DNA from: Nyssa sinensis
Lineage: Eukaryota > Streptophyta > Magnoliopsida > Cornales > Nyssaceae
Reading direction: 5' to 3'
NCBI GenBank assembly: GCA_008638375.1
Contig: CM018038.1
Span: forward strand, 14,840,515-14,904,514
Length of the DNA stretch: 64,000 nt
In this document: piece after piece, positions 1 to 13,680 of the stretch
How the letters are laid out: each line of letters begins with the position of its first letter
How positions within the stretch are numbered: the stretch's first letter is position 1
Made by a program: the position numbers and the translations under genes
Notes under the pieces: model-generated
The model's input: only the letters and a program-made list of their open reading frames with translations
Database searches by the model: none
What the model was told of the DNA's origin: nothing

Positions 1-260
1 TAAATTTGATAAGTGTGTGTGTGTGTGTGTGTAGGCTTGGGTTAGTTGGTTTGGCATTGGAGTTTGATTGTTAGGAGCTCTTAAGTATTCGGGTCTCAAG
101 CCCTTGTCACTTGCTACATATTGTTACAATTGAAGACTGATTAGATTACTCATTTGTTGTCTAATTTTCTTGTCTTGCGTATGTTTGAGTGACTGTAACT
201 TTGAGATCATCTCATTTTGTGCAAAGCTTTTTGATCTGATGCTTGTTATGGTTGGGGTAG
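1..260 (+). other. intron of UBP16/17-like gene, with GT microsatellite
   Basis: Noncoding sequence upstream of the first recognisable exon. It holds a (GT)n tract at about 13-32 and ends with an AG acceptor at 259-260. No open frame continuing the protease is seen, so it is read as intron. The rest of the gene lies off the left edge of the window. Confidence 0.6.
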
Positions 261-1128
261 GTAAACGCTGTGGAACTTGAAAGGGTCCTGAACAAAGGGG
301 CATACATGCTTCTTTATGCAAGGTAACAGATGTCTGGAGCTGTATTTTTCAGGTTTGGATTATTGGTTGGATAACTAATTTATTCTATTTTCTTATAGGT
401 GCTCACCACGGGCCCCTAGATTGATACGGAATTCAATGATACCTCGTGATCTAAGAAAACCGAAGAATCCTACATTTAAGTCAAGATCCCACCAGCCAGA
501 TCCAAGAGATGTTTCCATGCCTGATCCTTTGAATGCCGAGTCTTTTTATATGAATCACTTGGGTTTCCAGCGGAACCAAACTGTTTTTGGAGAGGACTCT
601 TCAAGTGACAATTCTTCCTCTGTCGGCTTCTCCGAGGAAGGTTCATCCAGTACTGGGAGCACCAGGGGTTCTACTAGTACTGACGAATTTATGGATCATC
701 TATTTGGTGATTTGGGATACAATTGGAGCAGCCCTTGGAGGAATTCATCAGACTCTGACACTTCATCATCTTCCTCCTCCTCTCCCTCTCCTTTATACTC
801 GAGGGTTTCACCCCTTGCTGACTTGGACAGGTATTCTTCAGGATGTCCCGAAACAAGTGGGTCACACATTGATAATGTGGAGTCAGCTGCAGACAGTCAT
901 GGTCTTCGGGCAAGACCGCCCAAGTGGAGTAGCAAACCGGAGAAATTGGAAGGAGAGGGAGAGGGAGGTGTTCCTTTTTTGTATTCTGACACAAGTAAAC
1001 AGGGTAGGAAGTTAGTAAGTAGTACTAGTTGTAGGGAGACTGACTCAGAGAGATTAGGATGGCTTAACCCTTTCAACAACATTAAATCTGGTGTATCTTT
1101 TAGAAGATCAACGAGGGAAAGAAATTAA
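261..1128 (+). CDS. UBP16/17: ubiquitin carboxyl-terminal hydrolase 16/17-like, C-terminal exons (partial)
   Basis: Two exons: 261-322, and 399 to the stop at 1126-1128; the intron 323-398 is GT-AG. The first exon reads VNAVELERVLNKGAYMLLYA and the split Arg joins to CSPRAPRLIRN. This is the end of the USP catalytic fold in plant UBP15-19 type deubiquitinases, just after the catalytic His region. The second exon is a long low-complexity tail with two Ser-rich blocks (around 599-672 and 758-790), and the motif MDHLFGDLGYNW between them. Family members carry an N-terminal MYND zinc finger and remove ubiquitin from substrates; that part is outside the window. The tail resembles UBP16/UBP17 from memory, but I cannot separate the two paralogues. 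The frame is open and the splice sites are canonical, so the gene looks intact here. Confidence 0.85.
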
Positions 1129-2180
1129 ATATTTTAATTATAAAGTTTTTGAGGCGGTGGCGGCAGCAGCTGGGGGGATAATAAAGAGTTTTAGGAGGGT
1201 GGTGGGGGTTAGGGAGGGGCTGTACGTATTTGTACTCTTTTGCTGTTGGCTTTGTCTAAAGAATCAGCCATCGTCATTTTGTCACTCTCTTCCCTTTCAT
1301 ATAGTAATACTCTTTTATAAAAGATGATCTTCTGAGTGTACAGTGGGACGGGAGGTCCCTCCCGAAAGGAATTGCCTTGGCTCAGTGTTTATGTGAATCC
1401 GAAGGATGTTAGATTTATTCGCGAAGAACATTAATAAGAGTTATTATTTTCCTTGATCTCCATCCTGTCTGATGTAGATGTTTTGTGCCCCTCTTCTCAA
1501 CCCCTTTTTTTGGTTCAAGGTTTAGACCATTTGTTGAGATTCATTTCAGTTGCACTGGAGACAGCAATGGTAACCAAGATGCATTTTATGTTGTTTTTTT
1601 TTTTTTAATAGTTTTTAAGGTCTCAAAACAATTAGGAAGAACCACCTGGAAATATGTACTCATAGACATGTTAGGGTTTCAAGTGACTTCAAGTTCAAGG
1701 TCTGAAGTTACAGCCAGCTTCGCCACCATTGGCTTTTAGGGTTTCGTGTTCCAAATTTTGGTTCGCTTTCGGATTGAAGGAATTGGAAGAAAAAAGTAAG
1801 GATAAATTATTTTATTTTTTGTTTAAAATAAAGAAAAAAAGAAAGGAAAGGGAGGATGAGGGAGGGGATTAAAAGTTTATTTTGCTCTCTTCCTAAAAGT
1901 GGGGGGAGACGGAGGCAAGGAATTTTGGAGCCGGTGATTATTTATTTTGCTCCTATTTTTTTAAAACAAATGATTTCTATTTTATGCATAATAATACATT
2001 CAATTTCTCTCTCTTTCATATTTTTCTCAAAAAAAGTGGGAGAATTACACTACACTTTCCATCGTTTTAGTATCATTTTCCTTTCCCTTTTTCTTTTCCC
2101 CCCTTATATGGATTATTGTGTGCAATGTTTCTTAAATGGTTATGCTAATACTCAAGCCAATGCGTCTTTCTAAGCTTATT
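1129..2180 (+). other. probable 3' UTR and downstream spacer of the UBP gene
   Basis: The stop codon is followed by G-rich then T-rich sequence. A short perfect inverted repeat (CGGGAGG/CCTCCCG around 1349-1364) could form a hairpin. Several AT-rich stretches could serve as polyadenylation signals. Short open frames here have no recognisable protein features. Confidence 0.4.
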
Positions 2181-2197
2181 CAAGACATGAATACCTG

Positions 2198-2362
2198 CCT
2201 AACGTTTGTAAAATTGGTTATTAAGAAAGTCCAAGGCCAATCTATTCACGGGCCTGGGCCTGCTCAATTCCTTCAAGAAGCCTAACGTTTGTAGAATTGG
2301 TTCTTCAGAAAGTCGAATGCCATTCTATTCATGAGCCTGCTTAATTCCTTTCAAGAAGCCCG
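2198..2362. repeat. two-copy tandem duplication, 83-bp unit
   Basis: A unit beginning CCTAACGTTTGTA at 2198 is repeated from 2281. Both copies end with a TCAAGAAGCC-like segment. The copies are diverged by scattered substitutions and small indels, so the duplication is not recent. No coding potential. Confidence 0.7.
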
Positions 2363-2399
2363 ATCCAACCAAAACCCAGGTTCTTGCTTGTAAAATAGA

Positions 2400-4400
2400 T
2401 AAATGTTAAACCGTGTAGGACTGTGAAATAAATTAAGTTATTAGAGTTCGACTCAGTTAGATACTCGTTAGAAATTTTTGTGATTAGTTAATTTATTGAA
2501 CACGACTGGAGCTCGACTCGATAAGCCTATAAGTAATATAATAGTATATAAAAATGCAAGTTACCCTGACGTCGACTCGATTAGAGATTAATTTGAGATC
2601 AACTCGAATTATTAACAAGCTGAGTTTGAATACGATTTAAAATTCGTTTATTGCTTTGAACCATGCTTAACCACCCACTGTCCGGGCCAACTTGATTCAT
2701 TTATACTCCTAACACTGTTTGTGTTTGTTATATACTATACCAATAGTCCAAATCAGAATTAAGATTAGAAAGAAAGTAAAAATGGATGTATAATTTTACT
2801 AGCAGCATCTCTTGTGGATTCCACATCAACCTTTCGCATTAAATCACAAAGACAAGCTGTACGGCACTGACATTTTTTGCCCATGCTAGTGGAATATTCT
2901 GGACTCGTTTGGTGAGAAGGCAAGGACAATTCAAGACCTGTGACCAAACAGCCGCTGAATGAGAAGTCAAAAGATAGAAACCAGACAGACAACGTGAGGG
3001 AAGAGACAACAGTTGAACCACCAAACCAAACAAAACCCCTACACTCAGCAGAACGGACCCGACACTGCAACTATCCGATCCCGCCATCCTCATCTGTCAC
3101 CGGTCCCCATTCCCATCCCCATCCTCCCATTATGGATAAGGAGCAAGAGAAGAAGACCTCTTCAATTTTGATTTCACTTCTCTAAATGGGCCCATATTGG
3201 GCTATTCCGTTCCAATATGTCATATTTTATTCATTAATGTATCTAAAGGTTGAGTCCATATAACACATGGAGAGTGGTCATAAAGGCGAACGATACTAAA
3301 AGTATACAATTTTGATTGGACAAATAGTTATAGGCGGAAAATTATTGATTGATTCCGGTGCATTATACTTAAATTAAAGAGTTTTTAACACTCAACTAAA
3401 TGTGTGAACCATACATTAATGTGTTGAATACTCGTTAATTTCGATGTAATGCATATAGATCAATGAATACTGAGTTATTATAGGTGGACACATTATTAGA
3501 CAAGCATGTTTGGATGAGCAGTGATATTTTCAAGTTCAAATGTCTATTTCGAAAAAGTGTTAATGAATAGCATTTTTTAAATTCTGCTTTTAAAAATGTC
3601 TATTTCTTTAATATATATAACACATTCAACACTTTTAACAACTCATTCGAATATTATAATATTATTTAAGTATATAAATATTTAAATTAATTCAAATTAT
3701 ATTTTTTCGAATTGTAATTTGTGTTTAAATCATACTTTTTATCCCATCTAAGCAAACACATCTTTGTACATTAAATGTATACTTAGTAGAGTTTGAATAG
3801 GATGGACTTTAATATCAATTCTATGTCAATCAGTGCCGTACACGTGTACTTCCGTCATGATTGTCTGGCTTGACCAACCATGCATGCAAGCACCCCTCTC
3901 ACCCAACTTACAATACAAGTAGACTCTGTCAAACTCAGCCAACCAGGTGGAGGGTTGACAAACTGCCAAATGGCCACGTCAAGTTGGTCTCCAAATTTGA
4001 ATGTCTAGTGGACAGAAAAACTTGCTGCGCCGCTGTTTTATAACAGTGCGGAAATTTCAGCGTAATGGCCATTGAATGTCAAGAATTGGATTAAGGGAGA
4101 CTTCTCATGCATGATTGTAAGTTTTAAAAATTAAGATCGAGTTCTTATTTATTAAAATTAAACAAAACTTCCTTCTTTCTATACCTATATATATATATAT
4201 ATGTATATGTGTATGTGTATATGGAATCATGGATAACCAAATGAACTTATTATTAATTGTTTTAGAACTGTGTTTCCGACTTGAGTTGTGTTGGTATAGA
4301 GAGAAGCATATCGCCGACAGACCCGAAAAAGTCAAGACGGTGAGAAATCAAAGGTGTCGCTATTAAACGCCTAGACTAGACCCTACCAAAAGCACCCGTA
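2400..4400. other. AT-rich intergenic spacer
   Basis: No supported gene. 2765-3185 is richer in C and has short open frames on both strands, including one at 3132 starting MDKEQEKK, but they lack homology-like features and splice continuity. The rest is low-complexity AT-rich DNA. Confidence 0.4.
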
Positions 4401-4413
4401 ATTACGATTGGAT

Positions 4414-4415
<2 letters not shown>

Positions 4416-4474
<59 letters not shown>

Positions 4475-4494
4475 ATATATATATATATATATAT
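4416..4494. repeat. compound CT/AT microsatellite
   Basis: An uninterrupted (CT)n tract from 4416 to about 4471 runs directly into (AT)n at 4473-4494. It is the longest dinucleotide tract in the window. Confidence 0.95.
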
Positions 4495-4892
4495 AAAAAA
4501 TATGGAATTCAAGGGTCCCGTAATTTACATCGTGGTTCATCTGTGAAAAAATAAAGGAAAGGAGTTTAAAAAACACACACATGTATTGTGTGTATGGATG
4601 AAAAGGGAATAAAAGTCAGTAAAAAGTAGCATAGCAAAATTATATTATCATGCATATCAAATCCAGAAATGTCACATATATTGCATGCTCGAATTTGATT
4701 TGTATGACTTTAAAATTTTTCATATTGTCCAATTTTGAACTATTTTTCAATAAAAAAAGACAGACAAGATAAAGAGAGCTAAGTAAAAGTTACATGTAGA
4801 CTTTCAACAACTTTAAACCTAAGCATGTCCTCTTAATTATCAAACACTTGAAAAAGAAACAAACAATGCACAACAACTATATGTGTGCGCGT

Positions 4893-4921
<29 letters not shown>
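4893..4921. repeat. GA microsatellite
   Basis: An uninterrupted GA tract in intergenic AT-rich sequence. Confidence 0.9.
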
Positions 4922-4923
<2 letters not shown>

Positions 4924-6149
4924 GGAGACACATAATTGAAATTTCATTTTGGACGGGGGAGTTGTCAAAGAAAGCAACAACACATAAGGAAAAAAAAACC
5001 ATTGTTATAGAAGTATTTTTGATGTGATTTGAATATCACAATAAGTCCTACAAGAATCTTATAAAAACTCAAATTATAATAAAGATAGTATCATACTGCT
5101 GTACAATTGGACTTTTTATCAAATAGATATTTAGCTTTAAAGTATATTTGACGTCTCGGTTGGAGGGCCAAATTCACGACTTTTGGCCGTGATTTTTGAG
5201 ACGGAAGTACTTATTACATTAACAAGACTTCGATTGGAGATCGTAATTTTAGTCAAAGAAGTAAGATGGGCTCTAACAGTAAGTCAGCCTATAGGGTTTG
5301 AAATTGCCCTCAATCACTCTCTTAAAGTCTCAAGTGGGTAGTTAGGTAAAATCACATTGGTGCATGCTTATAGAGATCCAAGTCTAGGGATTGTTTGAAT
5401 AAGCAAATCATATCATATAAACGGGGTTTAACAATACCTAAAAGAACCTCTTATTTTTTCTAATGTTATATATATATATATATATATATTTGCATTTGAA
5501 AAAACAACCCTTAATGGTAAAAAATTAAGGGTATTATTCAGCAATAAATAATATACAGTTTGAGACTTAATTAGAAAAAAGAAAAGCATTATTAATAATG
5601 TGAAAGACTTTAAGTTAAATTTTTAAGTAAGAAAAGTAATGTGTTAAAAAGAATTAGAAAAACAGGCTTTCTAGCTTTGTAATCAGTATAATTCAGAAAT
5701 TTTGGAGAAAAAAAAATATGGGTATTATTCTTACTACTCGTGATATTAAAAAAATGATGATAATTGTTAAAAATACTCTGAAAAAATTCAGTATTCATTC
5801 AACTGACTAACAATATTGAAATAATTTTAAAAAATGGAACAATTTTGTTACCATGTTGACTGCCCCATTAACGGATCTAGACCAAGAAGTATAGGAAATA
5901 AAATTTTAAAGGGTTAATTAGTTTTAAGTCCCTAAAAAAATATTATATTATTATGAGATCCACACACATTTTTAATTTAAGATGAAGGACTTGCTTATTT
6001 CTTATTTTGAGCTCAGGTCCATTATAATGACATGACACTTATAATTCTTTTTTTATAATGACAATAATATTCCAAAAAACTATACGTCCAAAATGAATAA
6101 GATTTTCATGTCCAGATTTTACAGATCCTTGAAATTAGGGAGTGTTTCA

Positions 6150-7260
6150 AAAAAAATTATTCGAATTTTAAAATTCAATAACTTGTAATTAATAAATCTA
6201 TTTTTAATAAAAATTATATATTTGGATTCTAAACATCGAGGTCTATCAAATAAAATCTATATTGAATATGAAATTTAAAAAAGAAAAATCACTTCAAAAG
6301 TATAAAATTTCTTCTCAGTGAAAGTGTAAAATTTTACACTTTAGCAAAAAGCTTCATTCCAGCAAAAATATAAAATTTTACATTTTCAGTAAAAAAAAAC
6401 TTCTTTCAGCAAAGTGTAAAACTTTACACTTTTTAGTGAAAAGCTTCTTTCAGCAAGTGTAAAATTTTACAATTTCCAGTGAAAAGCTTCACCCCAACAA
6501 AACTGTAAAACTTCGTACCAGTGAAAGTGTAAAATTTATAGTTTCATAAAAATTAAGGAAATTCTAAATTATTATTAATTTTATTGAACTTTTAGAAACA
6601 TGTTAGATGATGAAACACCAGATAAGGCTCATCTCTATTACTATTTTCCTCAAATTCCCTCAAGCTACCTTAGATATATGACACATTATCTATTGTTTAA
6701 TTATTTAATACAAACCTAATACGTTATGTGCCATGCATCCAAGACTACATTAAGAAAAAAGTGTAATGGAGAGGATCATAACCCGTGAATCCCTTTCAAC
6801 TAATGTAATTATAATCCCGTGTTGTGATAGAAATATATAGATGAGGGGTTGTGAGATAGCACTAATATAAAGTGCCATGCAAGAGAGTTTGCCATGCATT
6901 GAGAGAGTATGAATTTGTCTATGAAAGATTGTTTATTGCTTGAGTTTTGATTTTAATATAATAGCTTGGTTTACTAGTTTTGTCTAATTCTGCAGTTATA
7001 TCTTTTCTATCCATCATATTATATTTGGATTTGGAGAATTGATTATCTTGTAGTGGTAATACATGCACAGACGAACAATCAATTCTCTGTCTCATGTTTC
7101 CTGACTTTTTTTTTTCTCAAAATTTCATATTCAATATAAATATTGTTTGATAAATCTCGATTTTTAAAGTCTAAATATATATTTTTTTTATTAAAAATAT
7201 ATTTATAATTTACAAGTTATTAAATTTTAAAGTTGTGTACATCTTTCTTTTAAATAGTCT
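6150..7260. mobile_element. inverted-repeat element with internal palindrome array (family P)
   Basis: An arm at about 6165-6285 is matched as its reverse complement at about 7113-7245. The shared core includes TAACTTGTAA and CTATATTGAATATGAAAT-like segments. This gives a foldback element of about 1.1 kb with long terminal inverted repeats. Just inside the left arm (6320-6545) lies an array of about 45-bp units, each built on a GTGTAAAATTTTACAC palindrome followed by an AAAAGCTTC-like spacer. No protein is encoded, so it is non-autonomous. The superfamily is not determined, because tips and target duplication are not clear by eye. Confidence 0.55.
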
Positions 7261-8554
7261 CAAATTTCACGCTGGATATGGACACTTTATACATTGAAGG
7301 ATATTTTCGTCTCAAAAAAATTAAAGAATCTCTGGCTAATTTTGTTTAAGGTTGGATCTGTGAATAATTTTATTACTTTTCATGGATCTTTGACCGAATC
7401 ACCTAATTTTAAAATCTTAAGACGAAATGGCATTATCATCAACCAGAAACAGGAAAATCTAGTTCCTTACCCATACTGGAGTTGACTGTTGACCATGTGC
7501 CATAAATCTGCATTTGCATATAGCTAGATACACTGCAAAAAGGCCAAGAATTCAAAGAATTAACCAAACGCACCTCCAAGTTGAGAAATGGGCTCTCTCT
7601 TGTTTGCTTCTACCCTCCACTCCACTATATCTCCTGCAGAAGAAGATCTAGGATAAGTCATTGAGCTTGTATTATAAAATGGAAAAACCACTGGATTAAT
7701 TCTTGCTCTATTTACTAATTTACTATATGCTCAATGTGCAAACCATAATTATATATGGATTTTTTTTGGGAAGAAATTGGTATATTGTGAAAAATATTAT
7801 GCATTCTCAATTTATATTTTCATATATATATATATATATATTTTTAGGGTCCGACTGCCGGCATAGATGGTAGAGAAAATTTTGGGCTGCATCCAAAATT
7901 TTGAAGACAATTTTTTGTAGCGGAATCAAAATTGCTAGTGCAACCTGTAATTTTTTCCCTTACTCGCGTCATAAAATGACCTCTTAATTTGAAGTGGTAT
8001 TATATAGTGTTTTTAGGTCTTATATAACATGATTTTTAAAAATACTACGTTATGTTACATCAAAATTGAAAATATAAATGAAGATAAAAATTGAAGATAT
8101 ATAACATTACTCGTGTATATATATATATATACAACAAAACAACCAAATATAACATAGAAGCATACATATGGATTGGTGTTACTCTATGTTAGGATTTGAC
8201 TACAGCAGCCTAAATAATGTAAAGAAGATTTTAAAAAACCTTTACTAAGGCTCATCTTGGCATTCAAAAACACTTGAAGTTTGAAAAAGAATCATTAGAA
8301 GCAACGTTTCAAATACTTTTCAATCGAGAGTGGAGCAAGAATTTTTTCTTTTTTTAAAAAAATATTAAGGATAACCTTTTTTTTCCTAAGTTGGGATGTA
8401 AGATTTTAGGAAATTTTTTTTTTTTATTCTCAAAATTGAAGAGAGTTTCATGTAATTTTTTTGTTTTTTTTTTTAACAATTTTTTTTGCAAAATTTACTT
8501 ATAGATTGGTTTTTTCCAAAATTTGGGAGGGCTACAGTCCTCTGGTCCAAAATT

Positions 8555-9470
8555 TACAATGTATTCTTATATTTTTACTGACAAACTATACGTACCTTTC
8601 TTCTAATTCATTTTTTTAAAAAAAAATAACAGAAGTGCCAATTTTATTTTATTCTATTTTTGCATTTTTTTCAATTTGGGTAAAAAAAATTAACTTTTTT
8701 TAAAATTTATTTTCAAATAAATATTGATTATAACATTCTTTGATAAAAAAAATGTTACTTACTTTAAATTTATTTTCATATAAATTGAAAAATTCTTTTA
8801 AAAAAAAAAGTCAAAAATGAAAAAAAAAAAAAAAAGGATAAATTATATTGACCTCCCCTAAAGTTTTTACAATTACATTGACATCGCTTGAGGTTTTTAC
8901 AATTATACTGACATTTCATACTTTTACTGACATATTACAAACATCCCCCTCTAATCAATTATTTTTTAAAAATGACAAAATCACCCCTTTCATTTTTTTT
9001 TTTTTTGCATTTTTTCAATTTTGATCAAATTCTTTCTAACTTTTTTTAAAGATTTATATAAAAATAAGTCTGAGATAAATAACTTATTTTTATTTTATAT
9101 AAAAATAAATTTAATGATTTAATCAATATTTATTCGAAAGTGAAAAAAATAAAAAATAATCAAAATTAAAAAGATTGAAAGGGACACTTTTGTTATTTTG
9201 AAGAAAAAAATTAACTAGAGGGGGATATTTATAATTTGTTAGGTAAAGTAAGAGATGCCAATATAATTATTAGAAATTTCAGTGAAGGTCAGTATAATTT
9301 ATCCAAAAAAATGAAATGAGTATTTTTATCATTTTGGAAAAAAAAAATTAAGCAGGAAGAAAGGTCTGTGTAGTTTGTCAATGAAGGTAGGGGAAGATAA
9401 TGTAATTTTAAAATTTAAAAAAAAAATTATAATTTTCAAAATTTTTAAAAAAAATCAGTATAATTTACCC
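8555..9470. mobile_element. hairpin element (family H), outer copy interrupted by an inner copy
   Basis: Two members of the same inverted-repeat family are nested. The outer copy's left half, about 8555-8820, contains TTTACTGACAAACTA-like sequence. Its right half, 9305-9470, ends CAGTATAATTTACCC. Between them is a complete inner copy. The left tip of the outer copy is degraded. No coding capacity. Confidence 0.55.
8836..9304. mobile_element. hairpin element (family H), inner complete copy
   Basis: Starts GGATAAATTATATTGACC and ends with the inverse, GGTCAGTATAATTTATCC. Both arms carry the family pattern of alternating 'ACTGACCTCCCC' and 'AATTACA' blocks around an AT-rich middle. It is about 470 bp and almost wholly a long imperfect hairpin. 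A-rich flanks hide the target duplication. Confidence 0.7.
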
Positions 9471-11589
9471 TAATATTTGTAATAAAAAAAATGAAGTTTC
9501 AAAAAGCTTACGGCCCTCAAAAGCCATGAGACTTACAACTTGCCTTGTAAAGGATTTAGCCGAAGCTTCCACCTTTTAAAACATGTGTTATTATAAAGAC
9601 ATGGTTGGATTGTCATTTATCTAAATCGGACCTTAAAAGGTATATCTTTTGCTTAAAGTCTGGTCAATATGAGAGGCAATGGTTGAAGCTGAACATCAAT
9701 TATAACAAACTCATATAGATACCATATATAGCTCAAGGAAAGATGAAAAAAAAGGAGTTTTGTTGCTTTGTTTTCATTCAATTAAGATTGTCTCAGTCCA
9801 TGGTTTCAATGTTGAAAGAGGAAGCAAAATTGAATACGGCCCACAAACAAATGCATGTCATGATGTTCTTCCTTTTGAATTTAAGCAACTCCATTTATGT
9901 TTTCCACATTTAAAATGCTATTTAATGTATCTGCAGAAATTCAAATTGAAGTGACATGTAAACATGACATAAAATCCATTGTTAAAGGGTCATTATTTGA
10001 AAAAAAATTGAGATTGAATGTGACTGACACACTATTATGATAGTGCATCTTTTTAATATATTATATGGTCTGAGATAATGAATTCGGTTAATCATAAAAT
10101 AATATGTATATAGTATGTTAGATTTATAAGAGATAATAAAGTGATTTTTTGTTAACATGACACTGCATAATTAGTGGTCAATAGTCCAGAATCATACAAT
10201 AAGTTCTCATTTTTAATGGTATTGACTTATAACATACATAATAAAATGCTATTAGAATAATATACTACCACATGCCGATACGGATCCATTGAAAGATATT
10301 ACTCGTTGCAAGTAAAAGCTCAAAAACTCTAGTATAAAAACACGAGTATGTAATACTGTAATTGTAGTCACCATGTCTTCCTTGTTAGGAGAATGTTATG
10401 CGTCCAAGTCTCGCTCTTCTCATTAGGAGAATGTGCGTATTATTTTCAGTCAGTTATAGGTCTGATTTGTGTGTCTAATATTTATATTTGAGATGCTCCT
10501 ATTACTATTTAGTTAAGTTGATTGAATATAATACGCCATTGCTTCTATAAAAAAAAAAATAAGGGTATGCAAAATTATTATGTTTAAATCAGATTTTCAA
10601 ATACACTTAATACATTTTGAGCCCCTCAACCATACTTAATTGATTTTGAGACTATCTGTGATATAATTTCAAACTGCATTTATTGGCAACAGTTTTTTCA
10701 TTAAGTGTGATTTGAGTTAAACTAATAAATCTAACTTTTTTTTTATTAAATTAGCTAAGTTCATTATGAATATCGTAATTGATAATTCTTAAGCACATTT
10801 TAACAGTTCTTTAAAATAATTATTTAATTTAAATAATACTTTTATAAAAAATGGTGCTAAGCAATGTGATAAGATATCACGATCAAGTTCAGCCAGTCAA
10901 GACTTCCCAGTAAGCAATATGTTAATACATCACCATCAACCTTTATTTTCTCATCAGAGTAGGAAGAAGCTAGAAGAAATCTCATGTTCTACACTCCTTT
11001 TTACTATTACAAACGTGAAGCTTTGAGCCAAACGAGGCAGTTTCAAGCCTCAAATAAAGGCAATATAAAATGGTCAAGAAAAGGGGCTGAAGGTAATTTC
11101 CTACAATAGCTGAATAGCAAGTCTATTTCTCTATTATTTGTCTGATTCTCCGGGCACTTTCCTACAATAGGAAGTCTATTATTGTAATCTGACTCATCCA
11201 TCTTGGAAGAATCTCGACATTGGGAAAAGGGATGGAAAACTCTCATATTTGAGATTTCATGTGGGACTGAGGCTGTGTTTGATTTGATTTATTAATTATA
11301 TTTAATAATTTTTTTTTAATATACATAATCATGAAGTTTTTCACAACCAATTCACCACTAGACTTTTTTTCCTCAAACATCTCTAGAAAACATAAGTCTA
11401 CATTTTATAGTTCAAATTAACAAAATAACATAAAAATAAGGGTCATTTATTTAGAAGTCCATAAAAGTATAAAAATTATCATTATATTCCAGCCCAAATG
11501 TAAGTAAACTACCAAGTTTTTCAAATATTTAATGACTAAAAAATTATTCCTAATCATTTGAGAGTAATAGGTGCATGGAATAACGCACA

Positions 11590-11975
11590 TTTTTCAAAAA
11601 AAAAAATCAAGATTTCAAAACTCAATAATTAATAAATTATAGACTCGTTAAAATTTATATATTTAGATTTTAAAAATCAAGATTTATCAAATAAGATCCA
11701 TATTACATATGATATTTTGAAAAAAAAAAATCGATCTAAAACTATAAAATTTTGTCTTAACAAAAGTGTAAAATTTCACATTTTTTTGGTAAGAAAACTC
11801 CGTCTCAACAAAAGTGTAAAATTTTATGTTTTTTCAATTAAAAAAAACTCCGTCACACCGAAAGTGTAAAATTTCACACATTTTAGGTGAAAAACTTCTT
11901 CTGACGGAAGTATAAAATTTTATACTTGTCAATGAAAAGTTTCGTCTTAGCAACACTGTAAAATTTCACAGTTGA
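11590..11975. mobile_element. family P element, left arm and palindrome array
   Basis: 11590-11735 matches the left arm of the element at 6150 (ACTCAATAATTAATAAAT, then ATTTATCAAATAAGAT). It is followed at 11745-11975 by about five units containing AAAGTGTAAAATTTCACA-like palindromes, spaced about 50-60 bp. A clear right arm was not found, so this is a truncated copy. Confidence 0.5.
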
Positions 11976-13680
11976 AATAGATTGATTTCTTTGTTTTTTT
12001 TTTTTTATACAGCCAATTTTTTATAACAAATAAATCAATAGAAAGTCATACAATAGTGCAGCTAGGAAAAGAATGAGATAAATCTAATTTTGATGATTCA
12101 CAAATTGTATAAAATCTAATTTTAAAAAAAATAAATTAAAAGAAAGAGTTTGAATTAAAAAAACAAAACAAACAAAAAGTTAAAAAGAATTAGTAAAACA
12201 TACTTTTCAGGCATGTCTCGGGAAACACAATGATAGAATCAAAATTTGTATATAAAACTTCATTTTATTGAATTGCTTTCTTATTTTTCTCATTAGAAAT
12301 ATATACAACTTCAATGAGAGATTTTATCATAACTTGAGCGAAATTGGCTTTACCACTGCAAAGGTAAGAAAACGAGGGTTCTTAACATCGATGACGGATA
12401 TTAGTATGAGTAGATATTATATTGGATATAATCGTCATTTATAAATAAAAAAAACATAGTTATCATATCAATAAAATGGATTTGCACTAAAAAAAAGTAA
12501 TAACCGAATGCCCTTCAGTTCAAACTAAAAATACGCATGGATCTTATAATAATTTAGTATCATCACAAGAAACTCAAGGCTAATTAACTTTAAAACTAAT
12601 CAACGAGGTTGGAATATATACCACAAGTAGCTATATATGAGCTAAGAAAAAGTACAGTTTGAGTTAAGTTATTTAAGGTTTGGATTATTTTTTGACAAAG
12701 TTCCATTTAGATTATTTTTTGAAAAAAATCGTTTTAAATTAAGTGCGATTAAGAAGTCAAACTAAATACCTAACAAAATAAAAATAAAAAAGTTCATTTT
12801 GAACTTGAAAACGTCATGGAACCAAACATAGTCTAATACTTTTCGACTTGATTTTCTTTTTTTTGAAAGATATTAGTGATAAAATTAAAAAATATTTACA
12901 TTCAGTTTTTACGGCCCTTAAATTATTCTTTGATGTTATTAAAATAAGAAGCTTTAAATGGCTTGTAAACATAATTTTAATTAAAATAATTGACAAAATT
13001 AAAAAGAAACACAAAAACATTAATGACTTTTGTTTTAAAGTAATAATACTCAAACATATCAAATCATTTTCCAAAAAAAAAAATGTTTAAACTCGAAATG
13101 TTAACTCAAAAAATGTTAACTCACTAATAAATAATATTAGATAAATTAATAATATTTATTAATTAATTTTAAAAAACATCATTCTACAATGAATAATTAA
13201 TAGTTTTATCACTTAAAAGTTCATAATTTTTTTAAAAATTATGCTCTTAATTATTAGAACAAAAAATACACATGATTATGAATTATATAAAGATTATTAG
13301 TAACATTAATTTTTTTGGTTATAAAAAGAAATTAAGAGATTTATTACAATTTAAATTAGATATAACAAATTTTTTTTTTTTCAAAAAAAAGGTTCATCAA
13401 CATTATAAATCCATATACGTGTGCTATTTTAATGTTAAAAATCATATAATTGTAAAGATACTTTTTCGTTAATAAAAATAATAATGAAACTTAAAAAATA
13501 ATTTTTTCATTAATTAATGGTTCTTGAATCTTCCAAGATGGGTGACTGAATAAAGAGTAATTCAAATACGAAATAGATTTTAGGGGCTCTCCTTTTAATA
13601 AAATTACATAATTTTCCATACATAAAAGGGAAACAACCCACCAATTAACTTGTAACTAAGGATATATATATATATATATA

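Noticed and set aside
587..1082. Overlapping frames on both strands within the UBP final exon
   Set aside because: Shadows of the Ser-rich coding sequence.
2940..3185. 81-codon open frame in a C-rich patch, with ATG followed by MDKEQEKK
   Set aside because: Opposite-strand frames are equally open, there is no domain or splice continuity, and composition alone explains it. A decayed first exon cannot be excluded.
12814..13090. Open frames on both strands of about 80 codons
   Set aside because: AT-rich, Lys/Ile/Phe-only translations on both strands, typical of noncoding DNA.
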